This document shows positions 9,322 through 19,421 of a DNA stretch of 39,517 bases, piece after piece. The DNA is taken from positions 1 to 39,517 of the forward strand of contig CAINVV010000013.1 in NCBI GenBank assembly GCA_903854235.1. Reading direction: 5' to 3'. A model generated the notes under the pieces. It saw nothing but the letters and a program-made list of their open reading frames with translations. It was not told where the DNA came from and searched no databases. The DNA comes from an uncultured Bacteroidia bacterium (GTDB taxonomy: Bacteria; Bacteroidota; Bacteroidia; Bacteroidales; Prolixibacteraceae). Position 1 is the stretch's first letter; every line of letters begins with the position of its first letter. Position numbers and translations under genes: made by a program.

Positions 9322-9342
9322 CTAAAGTGAACTAAAATTAAG
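9318..9342 (-). repeat. GTGACTAAA-type dispersed repeat, copy 3
   Basis: AATGACTAAAGTGAACTAAAATTAAGG overlapping and following the stop codon of the EEP gene. Confidence 0.62.
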
Positions 9343-9497
9343 GATTCACGTAATTTGCTGATCCAGAAAGGAGTGCCATGGATCGCTTTGATTGAGAGGA
9401 TTCCATTATAAGTCAATTTAACTTTTAATTAACAAGATCCCTTTAAACTCTTTGCTGTTGGCAGTGTCCAAACCTGCAAACAACAGTAAACAATTTC

Positions 9498-11990
9498 ATG
9501 CGTAAACTTATTTTATCCGTTCTGGTTCTGCTAACCATCTGCACGGCCAAAGGTCAAACTCCAGCTCCATTTAACAATTCACACACCACAATTCCTTCAG
9601 GTCCTGCTGGTCCGGGAGTTAAAAATTTGACCATCAAGGGGAAAGTCGTAGAATCAGATTCTGCAACGCCCATGGGTTATGCCAATGTGGCCATTTTTGC
9701 CGCTGCCGACTCTTCGGTGGCCGGCGGTATCATGACTGCTGACAATGGTTCCTTTGAAATCAAAAATCTTAAACCCGGGAAATACAACTTAAGTGTCAAC
9801 TTCATTGGTTATTCAAAAAAAACCATTCCAATTCTTTTATCGGCCACCAAACCGGTGACCGATCTTGGGATGATCAAGTTGCAATCCACAGACCAAAAAA
9901 TAGACGAAGTCGAGGTGGTTGCCGAAAAACAAAGGGTGGAATTCAAAATTGACAGAAGAGTGGTCAATGTTAGCCAGAACATCGTGGCAACAGGAGGTAC
10001 TGCCGTAGAGGTACTGGAAAACACTCCCTCCGTTCAGACAGACTTTGAAGGCAATGTGACCCTTCGTGGAAGTTCCAACTTTACGGTTTTGATTGACGGT
10101 AAGCCCAGCGTCGTAAAAGGAAGTGATGCCCTGAGACAACTGCCAGCAGCGGGGATAGATAAAATCGAAATCATCACCAATCCATCCGCCAAATATGACC
10201 CTGACGGGGATTCGGGAATCATCAATGTGGTCATGAAGCGCAATCAAAAGGACTCTTTCAGTGGCCTCATCAATATGACAGCCGGATTGCACGACAAATA
10301 CAGGGGTGATGCCAATTTCACCTACCGAACAAAAAAATGGGATTTTACACTGGGTGCCGATTTCTCAGACATGACCAATCTGGGCACCAGGGATATGTTG
10401 CAAAAGATCACCACAGCCGATACCATCCTGAACCGACACACGATTTCCGATGGAACTATGCTGCACAAGGGGCACAATATGAAGGGGGGAATAGATTACC
10501 AGCTTAGCCCTTCCACCACAATCGGCATTATTGGCACGATAGGAACGATGGATCACGGTGATGCAAACCTAGGCCATCAAACTACCTCCTACAACCTGGG
10601 TATTCCTACAACCTATCTTTATCAGGATAACAGTTCAACGAGAAGCAGTAAATATTGGAGCGGCAACGTAAATTTCATGCACAAGTTCAACAAGAAAGGA
10701 CACGAACTTCAAGGTTTGTTCTATTTCTCCGGTGAAAATGGGGATGACATTACCAATCAGATCAACTACAATACCGATGCGAACTCAGTTCCAATCGAGA
10801 ATAATCCCTATGCCTACCGGTCAAATGAAAGTCCTGTGGAACACGATTACCGTTTAAAACTCGATTACTCCTTGCCATTTAATGACAAAGACAAATTGGA
10901 AGCAGGGTATCAGGGAAGGTTCTCGACCAGCAAGGAAGACTTTATTTTCGAAGAATATGATTACCTGAAAAAGGGTTGGATCAATAATCCAAAATACAGC
11001 AGTCTGGTGAATTTCTCCCAGGATATCCATGCACTGTATGGCACTTTTTCTCATTCAAACAATGGATTCTCCTACCAGGCAGGGATGAGAACGGAATACA
11101 CCAAACGGAGTCTTTTCAGTGAACGGGCCAACAAAACATACTCGCTGGATCGTGTGGATTTCTTCCCTACGCTTCACCTCTCCCAGAAATTTGCCAAAGA
11201 CTATGAACTTCAGGCCAGTTACAGCAGAAGATTAAACAGACCAGAAGGATTTATGCTCGAACCTTTCCCCTCTTTCATGGACCCAAACAATATCCGGATT
11301 GGAAATCCTGATCTGACTCCTGAATACACAGGATCGTACGAACTTACATTTCTGAAACACATAGATGCCTCCTTTGTATCCCTGGAAGGTTATTACCGTC
11401 ACACCAAGGATCTGATGACCCGCATCCAGACGTTGGGATCGGATGGGATCATGTACCACACCATGGTAAACATGAACAACGATTATTCGCTGGGTAGTGA
11501 ATTGATGATCAATTATGAGATTAAACCGGGAATGCGATTGGTTGCGAGTGGTACGCTTTACAATTACTGGCTAAAAGGCACCATCAGCGGAGTCAGTGTC
11601 GACCAGCAAAGCACCAATTTTGACGGCAAGCTAAATCTTGACGTGAAACTCTCAAAATCAACCAGAATGCAAATAATGGGGGTTTATCGCGGGGCTACCG
11701 TTTCTGCCCAGGGAGGTCGTGACGCCATGTATTTTGCCAATGCATCCGTAAAACAGGACTTACTGAAGAATCGACTCTCTGCGACACTCCAGATTCAGGA
11801 TATCTTTGGAACCATGAAATTCAGTGGATCATCCTATGGAAACAATTTCGAAAATCAATTCAGATTTAAACGTGAATCCCAGATCGTACAACTCACACTG
11901 AGTTACAAACTCAACAATTTCAATTCCAAACCGGGCAAAGAAGGTCCAGACGCTTCCGGCAATGAAGGTGGAGGAATGGGTGAGTTCTAA
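9498..11990 (+). CDS. TonB-dependent receptor-like outer membrane beta-barrel protein with CarboxypepD_reg-like N-terminus
   Basis: 830 aa; signal peptide, carboxypeptidase-regulatory-like repeat (GKVVESDSATPMGYANVAIF...), plug (ENTPSVQTDFEGNVTLRGSSNFTVLIDGKPS), Gly-rich C-terminal tail. Confidence 0.85.
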   Translation: MRKLILSVLVLLTICTAKGQTPAPFNNSHTTIPSGPAGPGVKNLTIKGKVVESDSATPMGYANVAIFAAADSSVAGGIMTADNGSFEIKNLKPGKYNLSVNFIGYSKKTIPILLSATKPVTDLGMIKLQSTDQKIDEVEVVAEKQRVEFKIDRRVVNVSQNIVATGGTAVEVLENTPSVQTDFEGNVTLRGSSNFTVLIDGKPSVVKGSDALRQLPAAGIDKIEIITNPSAKYDPDGDSGIINVVMKRNQKDSFSGLINMTAGLHDKYRGDANFTYRTKKWDFTLGADFSDMTNLGTRDMLQKITTADTILNRHTISDGTMLHKGHNMKGGIDYQLSPSTTIGIIGTIGTMDHGDANLGHQTTSYNLGIPTTYLYQDNSSTRSSKYWSGNVNFMHKFNKKGHELQGLFYFSGENGDDITNQINYNTDANSVPIENNPYAYRSNESPVEHDYRLKLDYSLPFNDKDKLEAGYQGRFSTSKEDFIFEEYDYLKKGWINNPKYSSLVNFSQDIHALYGTFSHSNNGFSYQAGMRTEYTKRSLFSERANKTYSLDRVDFFPTLHLSQKFAKDYELQASYSRRLNRPEGFMLEPFPSFMDPNNIRIGNPDLTPEYTGSYELTFLKHIDASFVSLEGYYRHTKDLMTRIQTLGSDGIMYHTMVNMNNDYSLGSELMINYEIKPGMRLVASGTLYNYWLKGTISGVSVDQQSTNFDGKLNLDVKLSKSTRMQIMGVYRGATVSAQGGRDAMYFANASVKQDLLKNRLSATLQIQDIFGTMKFSGSSYGNNFENQFRFKRESQIVQLTLSYKLNNFNSKPGKEGPDASGNEGGGMGEF

Positions 11991-12020
11991 AAATATTTTC
12001 GTGGGCTTTTTTCATTTCTT

Positions 12021-12047
12021 GAGGCCATCCCAAATCGGGATGGCCTC
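12021..12047 (+). terminator. Intrinsic terminator after the outer membrane receptor gene
   Basis: GAGGCCATCCC-AAATC-GGGATGGCCTC followed by TTTTCTT. Confidence 0.9.
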
Positions 12048-12297
12048 TTTTCTTGGAAAGGTATAGAAGGCAAAAATATCTGATGTTGCTACGCATTTTC
12101 GTCAATTTACTTTTCCCGAAAGGGGCTTTCTACCTTTAAAATATAAATAAGATGGGTCTTGTCCTACCTGCCCAAATTCCGAAATAAAATCTCCAAAATT
12201 TTTCTTTATTTACTTGAATTCAATGAAGTCATCCGCCATTAAATAATTATATTTACGGCTACGTTTCAAATTTTTTTAACTCAATAATTATATTCTG

Positions 12298-13797
12298 ATG
12301 AAGGAGAAAAACAAAGTTACGAGAAGAGGATTTTTGGGAACAAGTGCTGCAACTGCTGCTGCAATCACTTTGGTCCCATCACAAACCATTGCTGGACTTG
12401 GACACCAGGCTCCCAGTGACAAACTGAACATCGTCGCTGTAGGTATTGGAGGAATGGGGCATGGCAATCTGAAAAATTTAAAGTCTGAGAACATCATCGG
12501 CTTGTGTGATGTGGACTGGGCTTATGCCGACAACTGTTTCAAAGAGTTTCCGGAAGCCAAGAAGTACAAGGATTGGAGAGTGATGTACGATGAACTCGGT
12601 AAATCAATCGACGGTGTTTTGGTGGCAACTGCCGACCATACCCATGCCATCATTGCTTCCCACGCGATCACCATGGGGAAAAGTGTTTATGTTCAAAAAC
12701 CACTCACCCACTCTGTTTACGAATCCCGTCTATTAACCAAACTGGCAGACAAACATCAGGTTGCCACCCAAATGGGGAACCAGGGCTCATCCAACGAGGG
12801 GGTCAACCTGACCTGCGAATGGATTGCCAATGGTGAAATCGGAGAGGTAACTAAAGTGGAGGCATTTACAGACCGGCCAATCTGGCCCCAAGGTTTGAAT
12901 ACACCCAAGCAGGGACAATGGGTTCCTGACACTTTGGACTGGAATTTATTTACTGGTCCTGCCAAAATGCGTCCTTACAATGAAATTTATCATCCATGGA
13001 ACTGGCGCGGCTGGTGGGCCTACGGAACAGGTGCTTTGGGTGATATGGCTTGTCATATCCTGCATCCCGTTTTCATGGGACTTCAACTGGGCTACCCAAT
13101 CAAAGCGCAGGGTAACTCTACCTTGTTACTTCAGGATTGTGCACCTACCGCCCAGAGCGTTAAATTGACCTTCCCTGCAAGGCCTACGCCAAAACATTCC
13201 AAGGTCAAATTTCCTCAGGTGGAAGTATATTGGTTCGATGGCGGTATCAAACCTATGCTTCCTGCAGCCTGGCCAGCAGGAAAAGAACCGAACGATTCAG
13301 GCGGTTGTGTCTTGTTCCATGGAACAAAAGGTGTTTTGGTCTGCGGATGCTACGGAGTTAACCCTTGGATTTTACGTCCGGACGGAAAAATTGAAAAACC
13401 CGAAAATGCCCCAAAATTCCGTCGTCGCGTGGCTCCACTTACCCACGAAATGGACTGGGTACGTGCTGCCAAGGAATCACCTGCTTCCCGCGTAAAAACC
13501 GCTTCCGATTTCAGTATGGCCGGGCCATTCAATGAGATGGTGGTGATGGGTGTTCTGGCGGTTCGCCTTCAGACCCTAAACAAGGAGTTGGAATGGGATG
13601 GTCCAAACATGAAATTTACCAACATTACAGCCGATGACAAGATCAAGATTGTAATGGAAGATAAATTTAGCATTCATGACGGTCACCCAACTTTCAACAA
13701 AACCTACACGGATCCTGTTCCTGCCACTGAATTCGCAGCTGAACTGATCAAGCACACCTATCGTGCCCCTTGGTCATTGCCAGATATGCCAGCTTGA
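12298..13797 (+). CDS. Gfo/Idh/MocA family oxidoreductase with Tat signal
   Basis: 499 aa; RRGFLGTSAATAAA Tat motif, VAVGIGGMGHGNLKNL, VQKPLTHSVYE. Confidence 0.9.
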   Translation: MKEKNKVTRRGFLGTSAATAAAITLVPSQTIAGLGHQAPSDKLNIVAVGIGGMGHGNLKNLKSENIIGLCDVDWAYADNCFKEFPEAKKYKDWRVMYDELGKSIDGVLVATADHTHAIIASHAITMGKSVYVQKPLTHSVYESRLLTKLADKHQVATQMGNQGSSNEGVNLTCEWIANGEIGEVTKVEAFTDRPIWPQGLNTPKQGQWVPDTLDWNLFTGPAKMRPYNEIYHPWNWRGWWAYGTGALGDMACHILHPVFMGLQLGYPIKAQGNSTLLLQDCAPTAQSVKLTFPARPTPKHSKVKFPQVEVYWFDGGIKPMLPAAWPAGKEPNDSGGCVLFHGTKGVLVCGCYGVNPWILRPDGKIEKPENAPKFRRRVAPLTHEMDWVRAAKESPASRVKTASDFSMAGPFNEMVVMGVLAVRLQTLNKELEWDGPNMKFTNITADDKIKIVMEDKFSIHDGHPTFNKTYTDPVPATEFAAELIKHTYRAPWSLPDMPA

Positions 13798-13823
13798 GAG
13801 CAAGCAGATATCTGAAAAATAAG

Positions 13824-13853
13824 AAAAGCCGTTGCAACCTTGCAACGGCTTTT
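13824..13853 (+). terminator. Intrinsic terminator
   Basis: AAAAGCCGTTGCAA-CC-TTGCAACGGCTTTT perfect 14-bp stem. Confidence 0.92.
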
Positions 13854-13921
13854 ATTGTGATTTAAGATGCTGGATTACCCACAAGATGGTCTAAATTCAG
13901 AAAAACATTCCACTTCAGATA

Positions 13922-14551
13922 TCATTTTTCCTCTTCCTTCTCCACCACTTTTTTTCTGATAATCGTGATCTTTTCCAAGCCCTTAGCCATCTCTTTTTTC
14001 CGATAGGACACGATGGACGGATCGTCGGGTCTAAAGCCATAGGGATCGATTGCATAACCCCCTACTACCCTGAAGGAGGTCCTGCCTGAGCTCATGGCCG
14101 GCATACCGGCATTTTCGCCGGAATCATCCCGCATGATAAAGGCATGCTTCGCATTTCCCAATCTAAAGGACTTGCCAGAAACATCCTGCTTGAGGGTATC
14201 CCCAATGGAATAAGTGTAGGTGGTCCCTTTACCATTTTTGTCACCTTCATCTGTCACGGTAACGGTGACGCTTTTCTGATCGTAACCATTTCCCAAATCA
14301 TGGTACATTGAATCTGCCTTGACTGACATGGAGGATCCGACTACAAAAACCTGATTGCCCGTGCCTGTTACGATCGTCGAATCCTTCTCCATCATCTTGC
14401 CATCCTTGATGGCCATAATTTTGATCTTCCGCTCTTTCTTTTGAGGGGAATCAGTAACAGAAGAGGCTGAACCGGATGCTCCCAGGGCATCCTTCGAAAC
14501 CAATGTTGCCATGCAGAGGATGGCAGTAACAAATAGCCAATTTTTTTTCAT
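13922..14551 (-). CDS. Hypothetical secreted protein
   Basis: 209 aa ORF with signal peptide (MKKNWLFVTAILCMATLVSKDALG); no family recognised. Confidence 0.65.
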   Translation of the reverse strand: MKKNWLFVTAILCMATLVSKDALGASGSASSVTDSPQKKERKIKIMAIKDGKMMEKDSTIVTGTGNQVFVVGSSMSVKADSMYHDLGNGYDQKSVTVTVTDEGDKNGKGTTYTYSIGDTLKQDVSGKSFRLGNAKHAFIMRDDSGENAGMPAMSSGRTSFRVVGGYAIDPYGFRPDDPSIVSYRKKEMAKGLEKITIIRKKVVEKEEEK

Positions 14552-14694
14552 GTGATGAAGTATTTAATAATAATTCAATTTGGTTGAAGTCCTGGGGACT
14601 TCCATTCAATTTGTAAAAAAGTGTTGTAAAAAGAGTGAATCTGCCATTTTTAGTTAACAATGTCTAAACTCCTGCGATTATCTTGAATAGTCTC

Positions 14695-14702
14695 TATCTT
14701 TG
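14695..14702 (+). promoter_or_regulatory. Putative -7 element TATCTTTG in the intergenic region upstream of nadB
   Basis: Matches TAnnTTTG; about 216 nt upstream of the nadB ATG. Confidence 0.35.
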
Positions 14703-14874
14703 AAACTGATTCCATTGGATTCGGCTTCAGGAATGAGTTTATTCTTCCAAATATAACTTTTCCCGCTGAAATATCACAGGAACAGAACATTTAACTCAAA
14801 GGGTCTGTGAGACAATAAAAGTACAGTCAAGTTCCATTTGACGCCTTAGGGCAAGTTATTATCAAATGAAATAT

Positions 14875-14882
14875 TACTTTTG
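14875..14882 (+). promoter_or_regulatory. nadB: Putative proximal -7 element TACTTTTG for nadB
   Basis: Matches TAnnTTTG; 36 nt before ATG 14918. Confidence 0.35.
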
Positions 14883-14917
14883 ACGCGCAATTTAAGATGG
14901 TGCATCCATTCCTATTC

Positions 14918-16501
14918 ATGAAGCAATTTGATTTTGATTTTGTAGTGGTCGGTAGCGGACTGGCCGGACTTTTGGCCGCCTATCACGCTTCGGCTCACGG
15001 AACGGTCGCACTCATCTCCAAATCAGAGCTCGATGTCAGCAACTCCTACCATGCCCAGGGAGGTATAGCAGCAGCCATTGGAGCGGATGATGATCCCCTT
15101 TTTCATTTCAACGATACCCTAACGGCTGGAAGAGGCTTGTGTGATCACGACTCCGTCCATATTCTGGTAAATGAAGGACTTGAAAGAGTTCGTGAGCTGA
15201 TCGGGATGGGAATGAAATTTGACAAAGAAGCCAACGGGGAGTTGGTTCTCGGACTGGAAGGAGGTCATACTCACAGACGCATTTTGCATGCAGACGGTGA
15301 TGCTACAGGTAAAGAGATGACTGGCTTCATGTTGCACAAAATCAGACTTGATCCGAACATCACCACCTTTGAATACACCACAGCCGTTAAGATATTTGCC
15401 CGGGATGGAGTCTGTTCCGGCATTCAAACCCTGGATTACAATACGGGTAAGAATGCACTCTTCAGAACAAGGGCCACCATCCTGGCGACAGGCGGACTTT
15501 CACGCATTTATGCCCGCTCTACCAATCCCTACACTGCCACAGGGGATGGTTTCGCCCTGGCCTGGCAGGCTGGCGCGCAAATGGCTGATATGGAGTTCAT
15601 CCAGTTTCATCCAACGGCGCTTTCGATTGATGGGGAGGAGGCTTACCTGATCAGCGAGGCTGTTCGCGGCGAAGGGGCCCATTTAATGGATATCAATGGG
15701 CTAAGGTTTATGGTGCCATTGCATCCGATGGCTGAACTGGCACCCCGGGATGTAGTAGCCTCCGCCATTTTTAAACGAATGCAAGAGACCGGCTCCACTG
15801 TATATCTGAGTCTTCAACATTTGAATGCGGAATTCCTTCAGGAGCGTTTTCACTCCATTGATGCCAGACTTCAAAGCGTTGGCATCGACCTGACCAAAGA
15901 CTTGATTCCCATCTCACCTGCAGCCCATTATACGGTCGGCGGGATTCGCACGGACGAATGGGGACAAACCAATATTATTGGGTTGTTTGCCTGTGGTGAG
16001 GTCGCATCAACTGGGGTAATGGGAGCCAATCGCCTGGCTAGCAATTCCTTGCTAGAATGTCTGGTTTACGGAAAACGAATTGTAGAGCAAGCAAAAGAAT
16101 TACCCGATGCAACGGGAGACCTGTTTCCAATCGAAATGATTGCACTTCATCCGGAGTCGGATGACACCTATCTTAAAATCAAGAATGAATTGTCTCAACT
16201 GATGAGCAGCAAGGTGGGAATCGTCCGCAACCACAAAGAGATGTCGGAAGCCTTGACGAGAATCAACCTCATCGAAAAACAATATCCTGAAAATCTGACG
16301 GATTACAACGGCAAAAAGATCCACGAACTGGCAACCGTTTGTAAATTAATCTGCATCTCCGCACTGGAGCGCAAAGAGAGTCGAGGCGGACATGTCAGAT
16401 CAGATTTCCCACGGGAACTGGATGAATTTGTTTACCACATCCTTCAGGAGAGGGAGAAACCCCTTGCCTCTGAGAACGTCAGAAACACGATAGCACCATG
16501 A
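14918..16501 (+). CDS. nadB: L-aspartate oxidase
   Basis: ORF track start 14897; ATG 14918 (MKQFDFDFVVVGSGLAGLLAAYHA) more likely; HAQGGIAAAIGADD, EFIQFHPTAL, AHYTVGGIRTD. Confidence 0.93.
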   Translation: MKQFDFDFVVVGSGLAGLLAAYHASAHGTVALISKSELDVSNSYHAQGGIAAAIGADDDPLFHFNDTLTAGRGLCDHDSVHILVNEGLERVRELIGMGMKFDKEANGELVLGLEGGHTHRRILHADGDATGKEMTGFMLHKIRLDPNITTFEYTTAVKIFARDGVCSGIQTLDYNTGKNALFRTRATILATGGLSRIYARSTNPYTATGDGFALAWQAGAQMADMEFIQFHPTALSIDGEEAYLISEAVRGEGAHLMDINGLRFMVPLHPMAELAPRDVVASAIFKRMQETGSTVYLSLQHLNAEFLQERFHSIDARLQSVGIDLTKDLIPISPAAHYTVGGIRTDEWGQTNIIGLFACGEVASTGVMGANRLASNSLLECLVYGKRIVEQAKELPDATGDLFPIEMIALHPESDDTYLKIKNELSQLMSSKVGIVRNHKEMSEALTRINLIEKQYPENLTDYNGKKIHELATVCKLICISALERKESRGGHVRSDFPRELDEFVYHILQEREKPLASENVRNTIAP

Positions 16502-17349
16502 ATCCATCCATGAAACAATATCTAGAGGACCTGATCAAACAGGCATTGAATGAAGACATTGGCAAAGGCGACCTTACCACGAATGCCCTGATTCCAGACG
16601 CGCTGGAGAGTAGTGCCACCATGATAGCCAAAGCCGACGGCATTGTTGCAGGAATGGAGGTTGCCGCCGCAGTTTTTAAGTTTCTTTCCCCTCACGTGGT
16701 TTGGAATCCGCTGGTAAAGGATGGAGACAAGATCACCAGGGGAACCCTCCTCGTAGAGATGAGTGGTCCATTCAGGGCCTTGTTGTCGGGTGAAAGGCTG
16801 GCACTCAACTTCCTGCAAAGGATGAGTGGCATTGCGACCTTGACCAGCCTTTTCGTTGCCCAAACCGCTGAATACGGAACCAAAATTCTGGATACGCGCA
16901 AGACGGTACCTGGTTTGCGCCTCTTGGATAAATATGCCGTCAAGGCTGGTGGTGGCGAAAACCACAGGATTGGACTCTATGATATGGTGCTGATCAAGGA
17001 CAACCACATCAAGGTTGCTGGAGGCATCCGGAAGGCGGTCGAACAGATCAGAAACCAGGTACCTGCAAACATTCAGATAGAGGTGGAAACCACTTCTCTG
17101 GAGGAGGTTTTGGAGGCACTATCCATGACAGTCGACATCATTATGCTGGACAATATGTCGAATGAGCAGATGAAGGAGTGCGTAGCCCTGATCAACCACC
17201 GGGCAAAAGTAGAAGCATCGGGGAACATGAATCTGGAAAGAGTGAGAGAGGTCGCTGCCACCGGCGTTGATTTCATCTCAATAGGTGCCTTAACCCACTC
17301 TGTGACGGCCCTGGATATCAGCATGAACATCAAATCTTTTCCGTCTTGA
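16498..17349 (+). CDS. nadC: Nicotinate-nucleotide pyrophosphorylase (carboxylating)
   Basis: 283 aa; EDIGKGDLTT, DTRKTVPGLRLLDKYAVKAGGGENHRIGLYDMVLIKDNH; start overlaps nadB stop (ATGA). Confidence 0.95.
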   Translation: MNPSMKQYLEDLIKQALNEDIGKGDLTTNALIPDALESSATMIAKADGIVAGMEVAAAVFKFLSPHVVWNPLVKDGDKITRGTLLVEMSGPFRALLSGERLALNFLQRMSGIATLTSLFVAQTAEYGTKILDTRKTVPGLRLLDKYAVKAGGGENHRIGLYDMVLIKDNHIKVAGGIRKAVEQIRNQVPANIQIEVETTSLEEVLEALSMTVDIIMLDNMSNEQMKECVALINHRAKVEASGNMNLERVREVAATGVDFISIGALTHSVTALDISMNIKSFPS

Positions 17350-18080
17350 ATTTAGCCATCGACATAGGAAACAGCCGGACCAAGGCAGCCATCTTTTCTT
17401 CCGGGGAACTGATCGAATTGATTGTTGCTGAAAAAATGTCCATTCAACTTTTGAAGGAGGTTAAGAGCCGTTTTTCAGGATTGAACAAGGTCATTCTTTC
17501 TGCTGTTTCAGGTGTCCTCCCGGAGGTGATCGAATACTTACAATCAAACTTTTCCGTTTACCTTAGACTCAATCATGCGACTCCTGTACCCATTCAAAAC
17601 AACTACCTGACCCCAGGAACGCTCGGACTGGATCGTCTGGCTGCTGCCATCGGGGCAAAAGATTCGTTTCCGGGAAAAGATTTGCTGGTGATCGATGCAG
17701 GTACGGCCTTGACTTTTGACCTGGTTGAAAGCAACGGAACTTATGCCGGAGGCAACATCTCTCCCGGCTTGAGAAGCAGGTTTAGAGCCTTGCACGAATT
17801 CACAGAGAAACTTCCCCTGGTGGAAGAGTCTGAACATTGGCCAGAAATTGGACAAACAACGGAAGAGGCCATTCGATCTGGTGTCCTCAACGGAATGATC
17901 CTCGAAATGGATGGAACCATCGACCATTTCAGGGAAAAACTACCCGGATTGCAACCGGTTCTTACCGGGGGTGATGCACTATTCTTTGAAAGAAGATTAA
18001 AAAATGCCATATTTGTAAAATTTGAGATCACACTCATAGGTTTAAACCGAATTCTTGAATATAATGTTGAAAAGCTATAA
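17346..18080 (+). CDS. coaX: Type III pantothenate kinase
   Basis: LAIDIGNSRTKAAIF, LTPGTLGLDRLAAAIGA, VIDAGTALTFDLV, GGNISPGL; TTG start overlapping nadC stop (TTGA). Confidence 0.92.
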   Translation: MNLAIDIGNSRTKAAIFSSGELIELIVAEKMSIQLLKEVKSRFSGLNKVILSAVSGVLPEVIEYLQSNFSVYLRLNHATPVPIQNNYLTPGTLGLDRLAAAIGAKDSFPGKDLLVIDAGTALTFDLVESNGTYAGGNISPGLRSRFRALHEFTEKLPLVEESEHWPEIGQTTEEAIRSGVLNGMILEMDGTIDHFREKLPGLQPVLTGGDALFFERRLKNAIFVKFEITLIGLNRILEYNVEKL

Positions 18081-19362
18081 ATTGAAATTCTTCGTAATTG
18101 CTTTGATCCTGACCATTCCGTCAGTTATGTATGGACAAAACAGCAGCAGTACCAGTTCTCCTTACTCCCGTTTTGGTTTTGGTACCATGATGGGAACCAG
18201 TTTTGGTCGGGGTGATGGCATGGGAGGCATTGGCATTGGAACACGCAACAGTTTTCAAATCAACACCGCAAACCCGGCATCCTATACCTCCATTGACTCA
18301 CTGACCTTTTTGGTACAGTTCGGATTGGATGCCAAGTTTACCTCCTCGAAAACTGCTAGTTCGAGCAATATGAGGAGCAATATAAATTTCAACCACCTCA
18401 CCTTTGCACTTCCAATTACCAAGTGGTGGGCAAGTTCTTTCGGTTTCTTGCCCTATGCTTCAAAAGGATATGACATTGCCTCGACAGATGGTGCTGCAGA
18501 TCTCACCACCACCTCTACCTCTACTTTCTCAGGTACAGGAACCCTGACAAAATTGTATTTCGGCAATGCCTTCAAACTGGGAAAACATCTCTCTGTTGGT
18601 GTAAATACCTGGTTTATGTTTGGTAAAATCATCGACGAAACCTATGTCTATTTTCCAAACGACGCCAATGCCTACGACTATCAGAAAGACAACAGTCTGA
18701 GTGCACACGGATTTGGTGTAACTGGTGGAATTCAGTACCAGATTGAAACCAAACACAACAATAGTTTCACCTTTGGTGCAACCTTTGAGCCCAAAGTGAA
18801 TATCAACTCTTCGTATACCATCCACGAAGTACGTGAGCTTTTCAGGGGTTCTTCCACGCAAACAGCCCTGATCGATACCGTGCAGCATGTTGTTTCAAGC
18901 AACAATGGACTGAATATTCCAATGTCGTACGGAACCGGGTTTTCCTATTCCATCAAGAACCGGATCACTTTCGGCGCAGATGCCTATTTTCAGCAATGGC
19001 AAGGATGCCAGTTCCTCGGACAACAGGTCAGCTTCTATGCCAATAGCAGCAAATATTCTGTCGGACTGGAATATACACCCAACCAATATTCCATCAGAAG
19101 CTATTGGGAAAGGGTTCAATACCGTTTCGGTGGATCCTATGAATCCTCCTATCTCATTTTAAACGGCAATCAGATCAAGGGATATGCCGCCACTGTAGGT
19201 ATCGGATTGCCTTTGGGAAGATCCAGAACTGAATTAAACATTTCAGGAGAACTTGGAAAACTTGGTACGACTGATAACAACCTCATCAAAGAGACTTACG
19301 CAAAAATCACCATTCACCTGATGCTTCACGACAGGTGGTTCTTCAAGCAAAAATTTGACTAG
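18064..19362 (+). CDS. Predicted outer membrane protein, Bacteroidota-type
   Basis: ATG 18064 (ORF track starts at a TTG at 18055); signal peptide; SPYSRFGFGTM..., GRGDGMGGIGIGTRNSFQINTANPASYTSIDSLTFL; beta-rich; overlaps coaX end by 17 bp. Confidence 0.72.
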   Translation: MLKSYKLKFFVIALILTIPSVMYGQNSSSTSSPYSRFGFGTMMGTSFGRGDGMGGIGIGTRNSFQINTANPASYTSIDSLTFLVQFGLDAKFTSSKTASSSNMRSNINFNHLTFALPITKWWASSFGFLPYASKGYDIASTDGAADLTTTSTSTFSGTGTLTKLYFGNAFKLGKHLSVGVNTWFMFGKIIDETYVYFPNDANAYDYQKDNSLSAHGFGVTGGIQYQIETKHNNSFTFGATFEPKVNINSSYTIHEVRELFRGSSTQTALIDTVQHVVSSNNGLNIPMSYGTGFSYSIKNRITFGADAYFQQWQGCQFLGQQVSFYANSSKYSVGLEYTPNQYSIRSYWERVQYRFGGSYESSYLILNGNQIKGYAATVGIGLPLGRSRTELNISGELGKLGTTDNNLIKETYAKITIHLMLHDRWFFKQKFD

Positions 19363-19421
19363 CGGAACCTCTAATTGATTTGATGAGATAAAAGGACAGG
19401 TAATCAAACCTCCAAAATTTT

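Noticed and set aside
12841-12858. GTAACTAAAGTGGAGG resembling the dispersed repeat
   Set aside because: Lies within the Gfo/Idh coding sequence, shares only a short core, and is explained by codons.
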